This document shows, piece by piece, positions 8,143 to 18,534 of a DNA stretch of 64,000 nt. The first letter of the stretch is position 1, and the number at the start of each line of letters is the position of its first letter. Under the pieces are notes generated by a model that saw only the letters and a program-made list of their open reading frames with translations, ran no database searches and was not told the DNA's origin. Source of the DNA: Hydrangea macrophylla (Eukaryota > Streptophyta > Magnoliopsida > Cornales > Hydrangeaceae); contig CM066994.1 in assembly GCA_033977485.1 (NCBI GenBank), positions 42,123,155-42,187,154 of the forward strand. Reading direction: 5' to 3'. The position numbers and the translations under genes are program-made.

Positions 8143-11100
8143 CTATCCGAATTTGACGATACCTCGAACTGGCGAGACTTTAAGTAGCACATGATCTCCA
8201 ACTGCCAACTCTAGATCTTTCCGTCGCTTGTCGGCATAGCTCTTGTGTCTGGATTGCGCTGTCTTCATCTTTTCTCGTACAATCTGGATCTTTTCGCTGG
8301 TTTCTCGAATCATCTCGGGCCCAAGTAGTTGAGTATCTCCGACTTCGGCCCAACATAGCGGCGATCGGCAAGGTCTTCCATACAAGGCTTCAAACGGCGC
8401 CATCCCTATGCTCGTGTGGTAGCTGTTGTTGTAGGCAAACTCGATCAAAGGTAAATGCGTCTCCCATGAACTCTCGAATTCAATGACACAGGCTCGCAAC
8501 ACATCCTCCATCACTTGATTGACTCGTTCTGTCTGACCATCTGTCTGTGGATGAAAGGCCGAACTCAAATTCAATGAAGTTCCCATTGCTGTCTGAAGGC
8601 TTTTCCAGAATTCTGCGGTGAAGCGTGAATCTCGATCTGAAACTATTGAGACAGGTACACCGTGCAGTCGCACTACTTGCTGTAGATACATCCGGCTCAT
8701 TCTTTCGACAGGGTGCGTCATGCTGTAGGCGATAAAATGTGCTGACTTGGTGAGTCGATCCACTATTACCCAAATAGCGTTGTGGTTTTGTTGAGACTTC
8801 GGCAATCCAACCACAAAATCCATGGTGATGTGCTCCCATTTCCATTGGGGAATCGGTAGCGGTTGTAGGAGTCCAGGTGGTTTCTGATGCTCCGCCTTCA
8901 CTTGTTTGCAAATAAGACATTGCGATACATACTCGGCCACTTCTCGCTTCATTCCTTCCCACCAGAAGTTTCTCTTCAAGTCCTTATACATCTTATTTCC
9001 TCCTGGGTGGATAGTCATCCTTGACTTGTGTGCTTCGTCCAAAATGTTCTTCCTGAGACCATCGTCATTTGGCACACAGAGTCTACCTTTGCATCTCAGT
9101 GCTCTGTCCGTACTAATACTCCATATCTCTGGTTCCTTTGCGGACATCTTGGCAAACCATAACTTGAAGTCCTCGTTCGACTGTTGAGCTTCCAAGATGC
9201 GGCTGATGAGAGTCGGTTGTACAACAAGACATCCAAGGTGTTGTCCTTCTCCTGATTCCACTGGTCGAAGGTCGAATTCGGCTAACGTCTCCATTGCTCG
9301 CCATTCTCTAATCAAAATCGAAGCAACCAAAAGGCGTGGCCTCCGGCTCAGAGTGTCGGCTACAACATTTGCTTTACCCGGGTGGTATTGCAAAGAGAAG
9401 TCGTAGTCCTTGAGTAGCTCCATCCATCTCCGTTGTCGCATGTTCAACTCCTTCTGAGAGAACAGGTATCTTAAACTCTTGTGATCTGAGAACAAGTCGA
9501 ACTTTTCTCCATACAAATAGTGTCTCCAAATCTTCAGGGCGAACACGATTGCGGCTAGTTCCAAGTCGTGCGTCGGATAGTTCTTCTCATGTGGCTTCAA
9601 TTGTCTTGATCCGTATGCGATGACATTCCCTTCTTGCATTAGCACACAACCAAGTCCTTGGTGTGATGCATCACTATAGATTATGAATTGTTCACCACTC
9701 TTAGGTATCGCAAGCACGGGTGCTGAGGTTAGTCTCTCTTTCAATTCCCGAAATGCATCCTCATGTTTATCGGTCCATTCGTACTTCGTCTCCTTCCTAG
9801 TCAGGCTTGTCAACGGTCCTGCGATTCTAGAGAATCCTTCCACAAATTTCCGGTAATACCCAGCCAATCCTAGGAAACTCCTAACTTCGGTTGCGTTGGT
9901 TGGCCTGTTCCAGCTCAAGACTGCATCGATTTTAGATGAGTCTACGGAAATCCCATCCTGTGATATCACATGTCCCAGGAATTTAACTTCCTGAAGCCAG
10001 AATTCACATTTACTGAATTTCGCATACAGACTATTGTCTCTGAGAGTCTGTAGAGCAATTTGCAGATGCTTCTTATGTTCTTCTTCCGTCCTTGAATAAA
10101 TTAGAATGTCGTCAATGAATACTATAATGAATTGATCCAGATAGGGTCTGAATACTCTATTCATTAGGTCCATGAATACTGCCGGGGCATTAGTCAATCC
10201 AAAAGACATCACTAGAAACTCATAGTGTCCATATCTCGTCCTGAAGGCAGTTTTCGGTATATCTTTCGGCCGAACTAGTAATTGATGGTATCCTGAACGC
10301 AAGTCAATTTTTGAGAATATCCTTGATCCTTGTAGTTGATCGAACATGTCGTCTATCCGGGGAAGTGGGTATCTATTCTTGATCGTGACCTTATTCAGCT
10401 CCCTGTAGTCGATACAGAGTCGTAGCTCTCCGTCCTTCTTTTTTACAAATAGAACTGGTGCTCCCCAAGGTGATGTACTCGGGCGAACAAAACCTAAGTC
10501 TTCAAGTTCCTGAACTTGCTTCTTCAATTCCAACATTTCTGTTGGCACCATCCGATACGGGGTCTTGGAAATTGGCAACGTTCCAGGTGCTAACTCAATG
10601 CAGAAGTCTATCTCTCTCTTCGGCGGAAGTCCTGAGATACTTCGGAACACATCTTCAAAGTCTTGAATAACGGGGATCTGGTTGATAGTAAGCTCCGTGC
10701 TTGAAGTCTTAATCGTGGCTAGGCAGCTCGTGATAAATATGTCGCTCAACGGTTGGCACTGAAATATGATCTGCGGGCAACCAGGCGTCGAAAAGACAAT
10801 GGTCTGACTAACACAATCCAGGTTAGCGCCATACTTAGTAAGCCAATCCATTCCTAGGATCACGTCGAACTCAGACATTGACAAGACTATCAAGTCTGCC
10901 GGAAAATTCCTATCCTCTAGTGTCAAGGGACAATCCTTGCACACCTTACCTAACTTAACGGATACTCCCAAGGGCGAAACGGCATTAAGGGTCGGCTCAA
11001 GTGCTAGGGGTAACAATCCCAAATCACGTACCATCTTAATAGCTATGAAAGAACGGGCGGCACCGGTATCAAACAAAGCTCTAACTTGACAGTGAAATAA

Positions 11101-12297
11101 AATGAATGTACCTTCCAAGTTTTGCTGTTCCTCCGCATTATACCCTGCATTGTCAGAGATGATGGCATTCACCCTAACCTGTCCTTGCTGTCCTTGCTGT
11201 CCTTGAGCAGGCGCTCCATAGTAGCCTCCACGTGGTGCTCGACAATCCTTGCTTATGTGACCAGGCTTGTTACAGTTGCGGCAGACGAGGTCATTGCGGC
11301 GGTTGGTCTTGGGGGCTGTGCAATACTTTGCAATATGTCTGGGCACTCCACAGTTGAAACATCCATCAATATTCTGTCGCTGAGCGACGGGCTGTGCCTG
11401 AGGTGGTCCTTGCTGTTGATTCTGTTGTCGAGGAAAATTAGCTTGGGGCTTCCTTGTCCCATCCCATGTGCGCTTGGTTCCTTGGTAGTTGTTGGTCTGG
11501 GGTTTCCATCCTTGATTGTTCCTCGATGATTGCGCGGGAAAGTGCCTTGGTTGGAAGGTCCTGGGTGGAGGTCGATTCGCTTGTGGTCCTTGTATAGGGT
11601 AAGCATCCTTTTCCAAACTTGAAGCAAGACGGACAATCCCTTCAAACGACTGGCCCAGATGGCCTATCATCATGTGCCGGAGGTGTGGGTTGAGTCCTTG
11701 GTGGAATCGCTTGACCTTCTTGACGGAGGTGTCTATCATATGCAGAGCGAAACGGGAAAGTCGCTCAAATTGTGTAGTATACTCTCTGACTGTCCAGTTT
11801 CCTTGGGTTAGACTCAGGAAATTCCTCTCTTGTTGGTCTCTTTCATCCTTAGGGAAATACTTCTCGAGAAATCGAGTCTTGAATGCTTCCCAAGGCATTC
11901 TCCTTGCAGCGTCAATCCCAATGGTGGCTCTCTCGGCCTCCCACCAGTCCGCGGCAGAGTAAGTTAGTTGAAATGCGGCTAGACGTCTCTTGTCAAGCTC
12001 ACTGCACTCCAGGGCTTCAAAGATTAGCTCCAACTCCCGTATCCATTGCTCTGCTTTCCAGGACTCTGCCATGCCGTCGAACTTTTTGGGTCGCAGGCCA
12101 CGAAATCGTTCCAACAGTTTATCGCATGTCTGCCTTGGAGGGACAAAGTGGTTGTTACCATTGTCGTTGGTGGCATGATTGTAGGTATCGCCGATGTGCT
12201 CCATCCGTTGCATGAAAGCTTCGAAGACTCCAGTTGGGTCCATACCCTCGGGAATGGGTGCTCCCAGTCGTGCTTGGTTCCTTATGGGTCCCACCAT
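8143..12297 (-). CDS. gag-pol: B gag-pol polyprotein (1,384 codons to first stop)
   Basis: One frame encodes the structural and replication proteins. The gag domain is at about residues 65-235. Two CCHC zinc knuckles follow: C313, C316, H321, C326 and C339, C342, H347, C352. The aspartic protease site D410-T-G is next. Reverse transcriptase spans about 585-780, with D665 in [10 protein letters not shown] and the FIDDILIY box at D729-D730. RNase H spans about 865-985, with D876, E913, D938 and D981. The integrase zinc finger is H1090, H1097, C1127, C1130, and the catalytic core is D1160, D1221, E1257. All catalytic residues I can check are present. The start follows the leader after ORF1, with ATG at 12297. 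The frame ends in a TAG just before the C-terminal tail, which sister elements read through, so this protein lacks its chromodomain. Confidence 0.92.
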   Translation of the reverse strand: MVGPIRNQARLGAPIPEGMDPTGVFEAFMQRMEHIGDTYNHATNDNGNNHFVPPRQTCDKLLERFRGLRPKKFDGMAESWKAEQWIRELELIFEALECSELDKRRLAAFQLTYSAADWWEAERATIGIDAARRMPWEAFKTRFLEKYFPKDERDQQERNFLSLTQGNWTVREYTTQFERLSRFALHMIDTSVKKVKRFHQGLNPHLRHMMIGHLGQSFEGIVRLASSLEKDAYPIQGPQANRPPPRTFQPRHFPAQSSRNNQGWKPQTNNYQGTKRTWDGTRKPQANFPRQQNQQQGPPQAQPVAQRQNIDGCFNCGVPRHIAKYCTAPKTNRRNDLVCRNCNKPGHISKDCRAPRGGYYGAPAQGQQGQQGQVRVNAIISDNAGYNAEEQQNLEGTFILFHCQVRALFDTGAARSFIAIKMVRDLGLLPLALEPTLNAVSPLGVSVKLGKVCKDCPLTLEDRNFPADLIVLSMSEFDVILGMDWLTKYGANLDCVSQTIVFSTPGCPQIIFQCQPLSDIFITSCLATIKTSSTELTINQIPVIQDFEDVFRSISGLPPKREIDFCIELAPGTLPISKTPYRMVPTEMLELKKQVQELEDLGFVRPSTSPWGAPVLFVKKKDGELRLCIDYRELNKVTIKNRYPLPRIDDMFDQLQGSRIFSKIDLRSGYHQLLVRPKDIPKTAFRTRYGHYEFLVMSFGLTNAPAVFMDLMNRVFRPYLDQFIIVFIDDILIYSRTEEEHKKHLQIALQTLRDNSLYAKFSKCEFWLQEVKFLGHVISQDGISVDSSKIDAVLSWNRPTNATEVRSFLGLAGYYRKFVEGFSRIAGPLTSLTRKETKYEWTDKHEDAFRELKERLTSAPVLAIPKSGEQFIIYSDASHQGLGCVLMQEGNVIAYGSRQLKPHEKNYPTHDLELAAIVFALKIWRHYLYGEKFDLFSDHKSLRYLFSQKELNMRQRRWMELLKDYDFSLQYHPGKANVVADTLSRRPRLLVASILIREWRAMETLAEFDLRPVESGEGQHLGCLVVQPTLISRILEAQQSNEDFKLWFAKMSAKEPEIWSISTDRALRCKGRLCVPNDDGLRKNILDEAHKSRMTIHPGGNKMYKDLKRNFWWEGMKREVAEYVSQCLICKQVKAEHQKPPGLLQPLPIPQWKWEHITMDFVVGLPKSQQNHNAIWVIVDRLTKSAHFIAYSMTHPVERMSRMYLQQVVRLHGVPVSIVSDRDSRFTAEFWKSLQTAMGTSLNLSSAFHPQTDGQTERVNQVMEDVLRACVIEFESSWETHLPLIEFAYNNSYHTSIGMAPFEALYGRPCRSPLCWAEVGDTQLLGPEMIRETSEKIQIVREKMKTAQSRHKSYADKRRKDLELAVGDHVLLKVSPVRGIVKFG

Positions 12298-12694
12298 AGT
12301 GATCCGTGTGAGGTGTACCTATGAAGGATCTAACGATTAGCCGGCAATCTCCTCGGGGAAATGATCATACTTAAATAACAGAAAGCGTAACATGAATCAA
12401 AATCACAACCACAACATAATAATGAGGTGATAACAGAAATAACCAAGAGAAACGATCTGCCATATATATATACCCAAAAGATGTACAGCGGAGTACACAA
12501 TAGATCATCTGTGTACCGCGTAGTACATGATCCTATACAAGATCTAAACAAAAGAAAGATATACACAAAACCACTACTGGTAGCTACCTATACAAAAAGG
12601 CTACGGTTAATAGCTGTCTATGTAAGCGTCAAAAGTAAGTGGACAACATGTCCTAAAGTCAAGCGCAAAAGTCTAAGCCCTAAAGGTACTGGAC
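12298..12694 (-). other. B spacer between the extra ORF and gag
   Basis: About 400 bp with no supported gene. Because gag lies downstream of a long ORF, its translation would need splicing of the leader, reinitiation, an internal entry site or a separate promoter. I could not identify which from the sequence. Confidence 0.5.
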
Positions 12695-13618
12695 TCAAAA
12701 GTTGTCCACATCGGATCCATAGATGGAAGCCTCGCCCTCTGGGGCAACCTCAGACAAAACATCATCCTCATCCATGTCATCGTCATCCATCATGTCCTCA
12801 TCCTCTATCACAACATCCTCGATCAGCTCGGGTCCATCATGCTCCACAACAGCTCCCAAATCCCCTGCATCAGCGACCATGTCAGCCTGGGCTGCATCAA
12901 ATGCGGCTGCAAGTGCCTCAGCCTGTGCCATAGCCTGTGCCAACTCCGGTGCTCCGATCTCGAATCCATGGGGATGTGCAGCCATCTCTGCGGCCCACTC
13001 AGCTGCTAGCTGTGCTATAACGCCTCCTGGTAAGACTGGTACTACTGCATCATCGTCTGCGGCTACCTCCTCTTCCTCTATCGGATAACCCTCTGCAACC
13101 ACAATATCTACGCCAACTGGCACGTCCATAACGGCTGGGTCCACGGGGTCCTCCTCCTCTGGATCATACTCCGGCTCCTCGTCATCGGTGTCCTCGTCCT
13201 CTTCATCCTCCATCTCCTCATCTGCATCCTCTGGCTCATCGTCGTCATCGCTCTCATCATCACCCTCTGGATCCTCATCTACTGGGGGTGCATCAGCCAT
13301 GTCCTCTTCTGGTGGGGGTGGAGGTGCTGCTCTAACCTGTGCAAGTAGAACCTGGTACAAAGAACGGTCTCGTAACATCAGTAGAGAATCCTCCTCGATG
13401 CGTTTGAAGGTCTCCTTGCGGTAGATCATCTCCTGACGTATCACTTCTGGGTCCTGGGTCCCAAATCTCTGCTGCTCGATCCACATGTCTCGCTCTGTCT
13501 CTGCAATAGCTCTCTGCCTAACCTTCCATGCATAGTGCTCTGGATCTGCTGGCGCAATACTACCCTCATACACATAGTGTCCTCCGAACTCGTCTGGAAC
13601 GAACAGCGGCGGTGCCAT
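12695..13618 (-). CDS. B extra ORF upstream of gag: very acidic 307-residue protein, function unknown
   Basis: An uninterrupted ORF starting about 120 bp downstream of the PBS and ending about 400 bp before gag. I do not recognise a family. Residues 1-97 are mixed-charge and look helical (EHYAWKVRQRAIAETERDMW); 98-103 is a Pro run; about 104-160 is a nearly unbroken Asp/Glu tract; about 195-255 is Ala-rich and probably helical (AQAMAQAEALAAAFDAA); 265-290 is a second acidic run. There is no zinc knuckle, protease motif, signal peptide or obvious membrane segment. Its length and lack of stops in an element with about 1% LTR divergence suggest it is, or recently was, translated. Repetitive acidic codons (GAT/GAG/GAA) could keep a frame open by chance, so coding status is likely but unproven. 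Alternatives: a captured host gene fragment, or a lineage-specific accessory protein. Confidence 0.7.
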   Translation of the reverse strand: MAPPLFVPDEFGGHYVYEGSIAPADPEHYAWKVRQRAIAETERDMWIEQQRFGTQDPEVIRQEMIYRKETFKRIEEDSLLMLRDRSLYQVLLAQVRAAPPPPPEEDMADAPPVDEDPEGDDESDDDDEPEDADEEMEDEEDEDTDDEEPEYDPEEEDPVDPAVMDVPVGVDIVVAEGYPIEEEEVAADDDAVVPVLPGGVIAQLAAEWAAEMAAHPHGFEIGAPELAQAMAQAEALAAAFDAAQADMVADAGDLGAVVEHDGPELIEDVVIEDEDMMDDDDMDEDDVLSEVAPEGEASIYGSDVDNF

Positions 13619-13736
13619 GCTACCTGAAAAGGGACTACCTTAAGTCAGAACTAATCTTAATATCCATCTATAGAATCTCAAGGTTCTAGGACCAGATGGT
13701 GTGGGACAATCTGTGAGCGAAAAGGTATACAACCTA

Positions 13737-13749
13737 GGCGCTGATACCA
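13737..13749 (-). promoter_or_regulatory. B primer-binding site (Met-type tRNA)
   Basis: The sense strand reads TGGTATCAGCGCC, seven bases after the 5' LTR. The first nine bases match the usual initiator-Met PBS (TGGTATCAGAGC, as in C and D). The tail differs (CGCC), so another Met tRNA or a mutated site is possible. Confidence 0.75.
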
Positions 13750-15113
13750 AAAATCCTGTCACGCCCCAGAACGGCAAAAATAGAGAAAAATAAATTTCCT
13801 TTTTGGGTCCAAAGGCAGCGACGGGTGAAGTCACATGATTGTCCACACCACGCAGTACTAAGCAACAAGAAGTAATAGTGTAACAACAATGAAGTCTAGG
13901 TTCTGATCACAACGTAACATAAGGTCAACAGAAGTTACTAACTATTACATATCAGAGTCTCGAATCAAATATAAGGCAGCGGAAGTACAAATGTCAAGGC
14001 AACATATGCCTGACTACAAAAAGGGTTCTAAAATGGTAAAGACAATTAGCTACAATTCTAGTCTAGTCTTCAGTTGGCATAAAGGTAGTCCTCGGCGTAG
14101 TAGTCTTCTTCAGTCTGACCTCCGTCGGGGAAATCCTCCACAGGGACTCCGTCACCGTTATAGTAGTCCTCTCCTGCAGGCCCTTCACCTGTATAGTCAT
14201 AACCAGGGTGCGCTGGAACGTAGAAATGTCCAGCGGCATAAACGTCGTCAGCTAAATGAAAGCTGAGTGAGTTAAATACTAACAGGGTATCGACTATTGA
14301 AGTTATTACAAGTTATAATCCGCAACAAGTTAGAGTTCTATAAGGGTAACTTCTTTACATTAAACCGATGATCCGATTACTAATGTTTTACTTATATAAA
14401 ACCGATAACACATCTAGATAGGGGAACAGACTCGACAGTAGTTCAACTCTATAACACACCATTGCTCATCCACCGCTTTTAAGAACATATGCACAGTCCA
14501 CCGCATGTCATGGATACCACGTTAGTCCATCCCCCGCTTTTAAGAACATATGCACAGTCCACCGCATGTCAGGGATATAACGCTTTAAACAATAGTACAT
14601 CATTCTATGCCACGACTTAGCGACGTCTACCAGTGATCACGGTCCACCGCATGTCATAGACACCTTCGTCTGTCTACCGCTTTTAAGAACATATGATTAG
14701 ATCATCTGGCTATCTTAAGGGCAAATGGTCCGGTTCACCGCAAGTCATAGACACCTTGGTCTGTCTACCGCTTTTAAGAACATATGATCGACCAAAGCCC
14801 GCCCACGCAAATTTTCCGAATCTTAGCAAACCTACTTAAGTTCGACTCTATCACCGATACATGACAATCCCAATGTGGCCTGACTACTCTGAATGAAATG
14901 AACGTTAACTCAAAAGGATTCACGATTATTCCGTTATCTAACGTCATAAACATTATTCATTAATCTTGTTATTACTGCGATCCTACGCCGCATTAATTCG
15001 TTATCATGTCTGTATTACAATAATAAAGCATGCTGGGAAATACTGAACAGTAAATAAACAACTAAACAATTATTACATTTATTTAAACAAGTAAAACAGT
15101 AAACTGTAACTGC

Positions 15114-15283
15114 CAATCGATTGGTATAAAAGTGGCATCAATCGATTGGAAGAAGGTTCAATCGATTGGTATAAAAGTAGTGTCAATCGATTGGATCACA
15201 ATCCATGTCAATCGATTGCATAAAGATTCAATCGATTGGAACATGAAAGATGTCAATCGATTGATATAGATGTCAATCGATTG
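15114..15283. repeat. CAATCGATTG palindrome array 1, B 5' LTR
   Basis: Eight perfect copies start at 15114, 15139, 15159, 15184, 15209, 15229, 15254 and 15274, again spaced only by 20 or 25 bp. Relative to the other LTR, two 20-bp units have been lost or gained. The copy matching the degenerate fourth unit of the 3' LTR is perfect here. Confidence 0.9.
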
Positions 15284-15701
15284 ACACTTTGTCTTCTTCA
15301 CAGAGAAGACTGCCCAGCAACATATAAACGGGAATACATGATTTCTCTTTTATTTCTTCATTCAAACATGTCATAACATCAATGTAAGGCTACCAAGTGA
15401 GTTTAGAACTCACTTTAGACGTTAAGGGCGTGTTTGGTTGTGTTTTGAAGCTTGAGCTTCAATGGTGGCTCCTCCCTCTCTCCTCTAGTTCTCTGTCTTC
15501 TCTCTTCTCCTTCTCCTTCTCTTCTTCTTCTTTCTGGTCTTCTCCTTCTTTCTTCTTGTCACAGTCCATCTCTGTGTGTGTGTGTAAGTATATGTATATA
15601 AGTGAGTATATATATATATGAGTGTATATATATAACACACACAAAACCCTCCCTCTCACTCTCTCTGATTTTTCTAAAGAGAAAAACGCAGGAAAAGGGC
15701 T

Positions 15702-15712
15702 GGTATATATAG
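15702..15712 (-). promoter_or_regulatory. B 5' LTR TATA box
   Basis: The sense strand reads CTATATATACC, followed downstream by CT-rich sequence. It is placed between palindrome array 2 (upstream, 15773-15884) and the transcribed part of the LTR. It is the best promoter candidate for the gag-pol and extra-ORF RNA. Confidence 0.5.
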
Positions 15713-15772
15713 AGAGGGAGTGTTCACGTGGCCTCCCCTCAGCCAGAGCAAAAGAATCTGCCCAGCTGCCTC

Positions 15773-15884
15773 CAATCGATTGACATAAGTGTCAATCGAT
15801 TGATAAAATCAATCGATTGATATAAAGTTCAATCGATTGGTATCCAAAGTAAGGCAATCGATTGGAAAACTTGTCAATCGATTG
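15773..15884. repeat. CAATCGATTG palindrome array 2, B 5' LTR
   Basis: Six perfect copies start at 15773, 15793, 15810, 15830, 15855 and 15875, about 60-180 bp upstream of the TATA box in the sense direction. All six are perfect here, while one is mutated in the 3' LTR. Confidence 0.85.
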
Positions 15885-16469
15885 GTATCCAAATTATACC
15901 AAGGTAAGGCCAAGCTCAAACAAGTATTAAAAGAAGCATACAGGGTCTTATTCACATAATATATTACAAAAATACAGGGTATTACAACTCTCGCTCATAT
16001 GGAGGGTGCTTTTACGTTTTGTACCTTGTATTAATTTTGTGATCGTTGGAGAGCTAAGCACGTGTTAAAATCTTTTTATACACATGTCTAAAAATATTGG
16101 TCTAACTCTTCGGTTTAATTTTAACTCATGTGGCTATTGGGATGTTGCACTAATTTTCTATATATTTGTATTAACTTTGTTGAAAAAATAATCACTTTTC
16201 CAGAATACTTTATTCTCACTCTCTGGTTCAGAAAAATATTTTTCTGCAAATTCTCTTATCTGTTTTGGAGCAATTCTGAGTGCTCATATACTCTTCCAAT
16301 TCGAGTGCATGTTTGGAAGATCTGGTTGTTGAATCCTAGAGAACATAGCGCCATATTGAGACCTTCTACATCGAGTCACTTACTCCGAGGGGGCAGAATT
16401 GTTCTTAAGGACAATGCTACCGTAGCACGCCATAATAAAAAATCATAGCACTATCCTACATTTCCAACA

Positions 16470-17732
16470 TAAATCACTTGGGCTTTAAGAATTGGAGACC
16501 GAATGTGTTATTTTTCTTATTTAGAAAGAAATTGATTTTCTTTGTATTTCGGAAAAATCTGTTATATTAAATCCGTAGAGACTTTGGTAGAAAAATAATT
16601 TTTGTGAAAATAAATTTATATTTTATAGGATTTGAATTTAGTCTCATAGACACATATACCTCCCATGCCGCTGAGATTGAGTGCAGGAATTCTTAAAAAA
16701 AATAATAATAAAATAAGAAAAGAAAAATAAAAAGAGAGAGAGCTGCAAATAGTTCTTTAATATTATCTTTCATTTTGGGTTTCTCACGTTATTTTGCAAA
16801 ATTGATGTTAATGTTTGTTTGTAGCTATGTTCACAAATTTCATCACTTAGACAAAATTTTTGAACCTTTTAGAATTTTCATAGTTAAAGGATCATCAGTT
16901 GTGTTCACTTTATATGCGTACACAAATAAACATATTCAGCCCGTGTTTTTTTTTTTTTTTTTTTTTTTTGTTTATGGTACGTAATCCTTTGGCCATGTTT
17001 CGTTAATTGGTCATTGGGACCTCATAAACTTGGTAGTATGGTAGTGGACTAAAGATTGTTAATTGGATTATTTTAAAATAAATATAGTCATAATGTTTTG
17101 GGGTTATTGATAAGTTTAATGACCTTAAGTTTCTTGCTATGTACGTATTATTCTAGTTATTATGGCTCTATTACATCTCATTATAGTCTTAGAGGTTACA
17201 TAACTTTAATGGATCTCAAAGTTTTAGTGGTCATGTAAGAAGGTTACGTAAGAACTTCAACTTATTGGATTATCATGTTGTCCATTCCTATAGTGTATAG
17301 TGCAATTGTAATGAGCAAATGTTAAGTTAAACTCTCAATGAAATCCATAGTCCATGTTATTTGGATGGTATGTTTAATTGCAATACATACTTGATGGAAT
17401 CATCTATATAAGTGTGAAAGTGGGGTCGCTTTCTATGAAAACTTGGGCAAATTTTCTAGAGTACTTATGAAAAATACAGGACAGGCACAGGGCCTAGAGG
17501 CACCACACTGATTAGAGTTGCTCAGATTCCGAGGAATCAATGTGGGTGTAAGACGATTGATTTACGATAAGGGATTATGGTTCATAGATATGTTATTTCA
17601 CTAAATTCCTGTAATATCACTTCTTATATTCTTAAGGACTGGTTTATAGCCCTAAAAGCACCAGTTCTGATGCATTGAGTTCTCTTGCTCTACTCATTTG
17701 CTATTTGTTTGAATTTTTGAAATAGCGGGGGA
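16470..17732 (+). mobile_element. F1 interior, coding region missing
   Basis: After the first F1 LTR come the target duplicate TAAAT and seven more bases identical to the outer 3' flank of F2 (55043-55055). Then, at a CTTGG microhomology (about 16478-16482), the sequence switches into F2-type internal DNA (GCTTTAAGAATTGGAGACC). It continues colinear with F2 but lacks about 650 bp present at 53104-53750 in F2. No gag or pol is recognisable. The last 450 bp match the 3' UTRs of F2 and F3, ending in a G-rich polypurine tract (GCGGGGGA). A T-run of about 20 bases lies at 16949-16969. Confidence 0.65.
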
Positions 17733-18186
17733 TAGTTAATTACTTTGTGGGTTATATACTTTTGTGGGTTGTTTAGTTAATTGGTTTATAATATTTGTTG
17801 TTTGGGCCTTTTAATTTAAAATTAAACAAAGCCTATTTTAAGTCATGGGCCTCTTTATTTCAAAAATCCAAACTCATACTAAAAGCTTGATGTGACACAT
17901 ATCCCACATTGCTAATTTACAAGACATTTCAACACCCTTATATATATATATATATACAAAGATTCTATACAGAGAGCGCCCTCTCTTTATTAAAGAGAGG
18001 ACCTCTGTATTGACCGTCGGATCGTGTTTAAAAACTGTAAAATGACAAAATTGTCATTAACGAAAATACGATCAGACGGTCAAAATAGAATCCCTCTCTT
18101 TAATAAAGAGAGGGCGCTCTAAAAGAGCCCAACTGTATATATATATATATATATATATTTTTCATAAGCTAGCATGCTTTGGGGAA
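17733..18186 (+). repeat. F1 second LTR, truncated, with a MITE inside
   Basis: Starts after the PPT with TAGTTAATTACTTTGTGGG (the usual TG is mutated to TA) and follows the F LTR until about GGGGAAAT at 18186. There homology stops abruptly, leaving roughly the first third of an LTR. A foldback element interrupts it at 17955-18137. Confidence 0.7.
17955..18137. mobile_element. 183-bp foldback MITE in TA repeats
   Basis: Two 28-bp perfectly complementary arms (17973-18000 and 18093-18120, core GCGCCCTCTCTTTATTAAAG) flank a second, weaker inverted pair (GACCGTCGGATCG / CGATCAGACGGTC). The other F LTRs lack this stretch, which proves insertion. It sits in a TATATA run, which fits a TA target duplication (Tc1/mariner-like), but the run makes exact ends uncertain. 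Confidence 0.75.
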
Positions 18187-18534
18187 ATTTAGATATCATA
18201 CCGAGCTCTACCCATTAATTGGACACAAGCCGAGCCTAATTTGAACTATATCTTGGCCCATAATGTAGTCTTCAGATATCTTATTCTCAGTCCCTTATAA
18301 CTCCTCCAATGTAAGTTAAAGGGTCTTTTAGAACCTCATTATGCTATAATACAGTAATAAATTTGAGCTATATCAAGCTTCTTTAGTTTGTATTGGCAGG
18401 GCAGGGCAGGGCAGGGCAGGGTTTAGATAGATTTCATTGTGTACATCTTTGGGGTGTATGTTTTTCTGCAGCATGACTATTATATAAATGAAATTTGCCA
18501 TTCAAAAAAAATATATATATATTTTGTGCTGTAA
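18187..18534. other. Unassigned 350 bp with a GGCAG microsatellite
   Basis: Contains five GGCAG units (18395-18419). The end (TATATAAATGAAATTTGCC followed by an A-rich run at about 18505) resembles the 3' tail of a plant LINE or processed transcript. No open frame supports that, so the identity is open. Confidence 0.35.

Larger units (their letters stand above)
5465..15986 (-). mobile_element. B: nearly intact Ty3/gypsy chromovirus (10,522 bp) with an extra upstream ORF
   Basis: Complete element with TSD ACTCT (5460-5464 and 15987-15991). On the minus strand the order is: 5' LTR (13757-15986), PBS, a 307-codon acidic ORF (12695-13618), one long gag-pol frame (12297 down to 7783 with one nonsense codon), then the 3' LTR (5465-7731). 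The C-terminal chromodomain-like region and Met-type PBS put it among plant chromoviruses, most like the Tekay/Del group (inference). By eye the LTRs differ by roughly 1-1.5% substitutions plus repeat-number changes, so the insertion is fairly young. It interrupts the F1 LTR. Confidence 0.9.
13757..15986 (-). repeat. B 5' LTR (2,230 bp)
   Basis: Pairs with 5465-7731. It is 37 bp shorter, mainly because two 20-bp palindrome units are missing (the array at 15114-15283 has eight copies instead of ten). On the sense strand it runs TGTAATACCC...GGGGCGTGACA, and the PBS follows. Confidence 0.9.
5104..16469 (+). repeat. F1 first LTR (Ty1/copia-type, about 839 bp), split by element B
   Basis: The LTR consists of 5104-5464 plus 15992-16469; B (5465-15986) and a 5-bp duplication separate the halves. 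It begins TGTGGATTATTTTG (one T fewer than F2's TGTTGGATT) and ends TTTCCAACA. It is flanked on both sides by TAAAT (5099-5103 and 16470-16474), so by itself it looks like a solo LTR. Orientation is taken from the PPT and RNase H of sister copies. Confidence 0.75.

Noticed and set aside
12723..13424. Ser-rich open frames on the plus strand
   Set aside because: They are the antisense of the Asp/Glu codons in the acidic ORF of element B.
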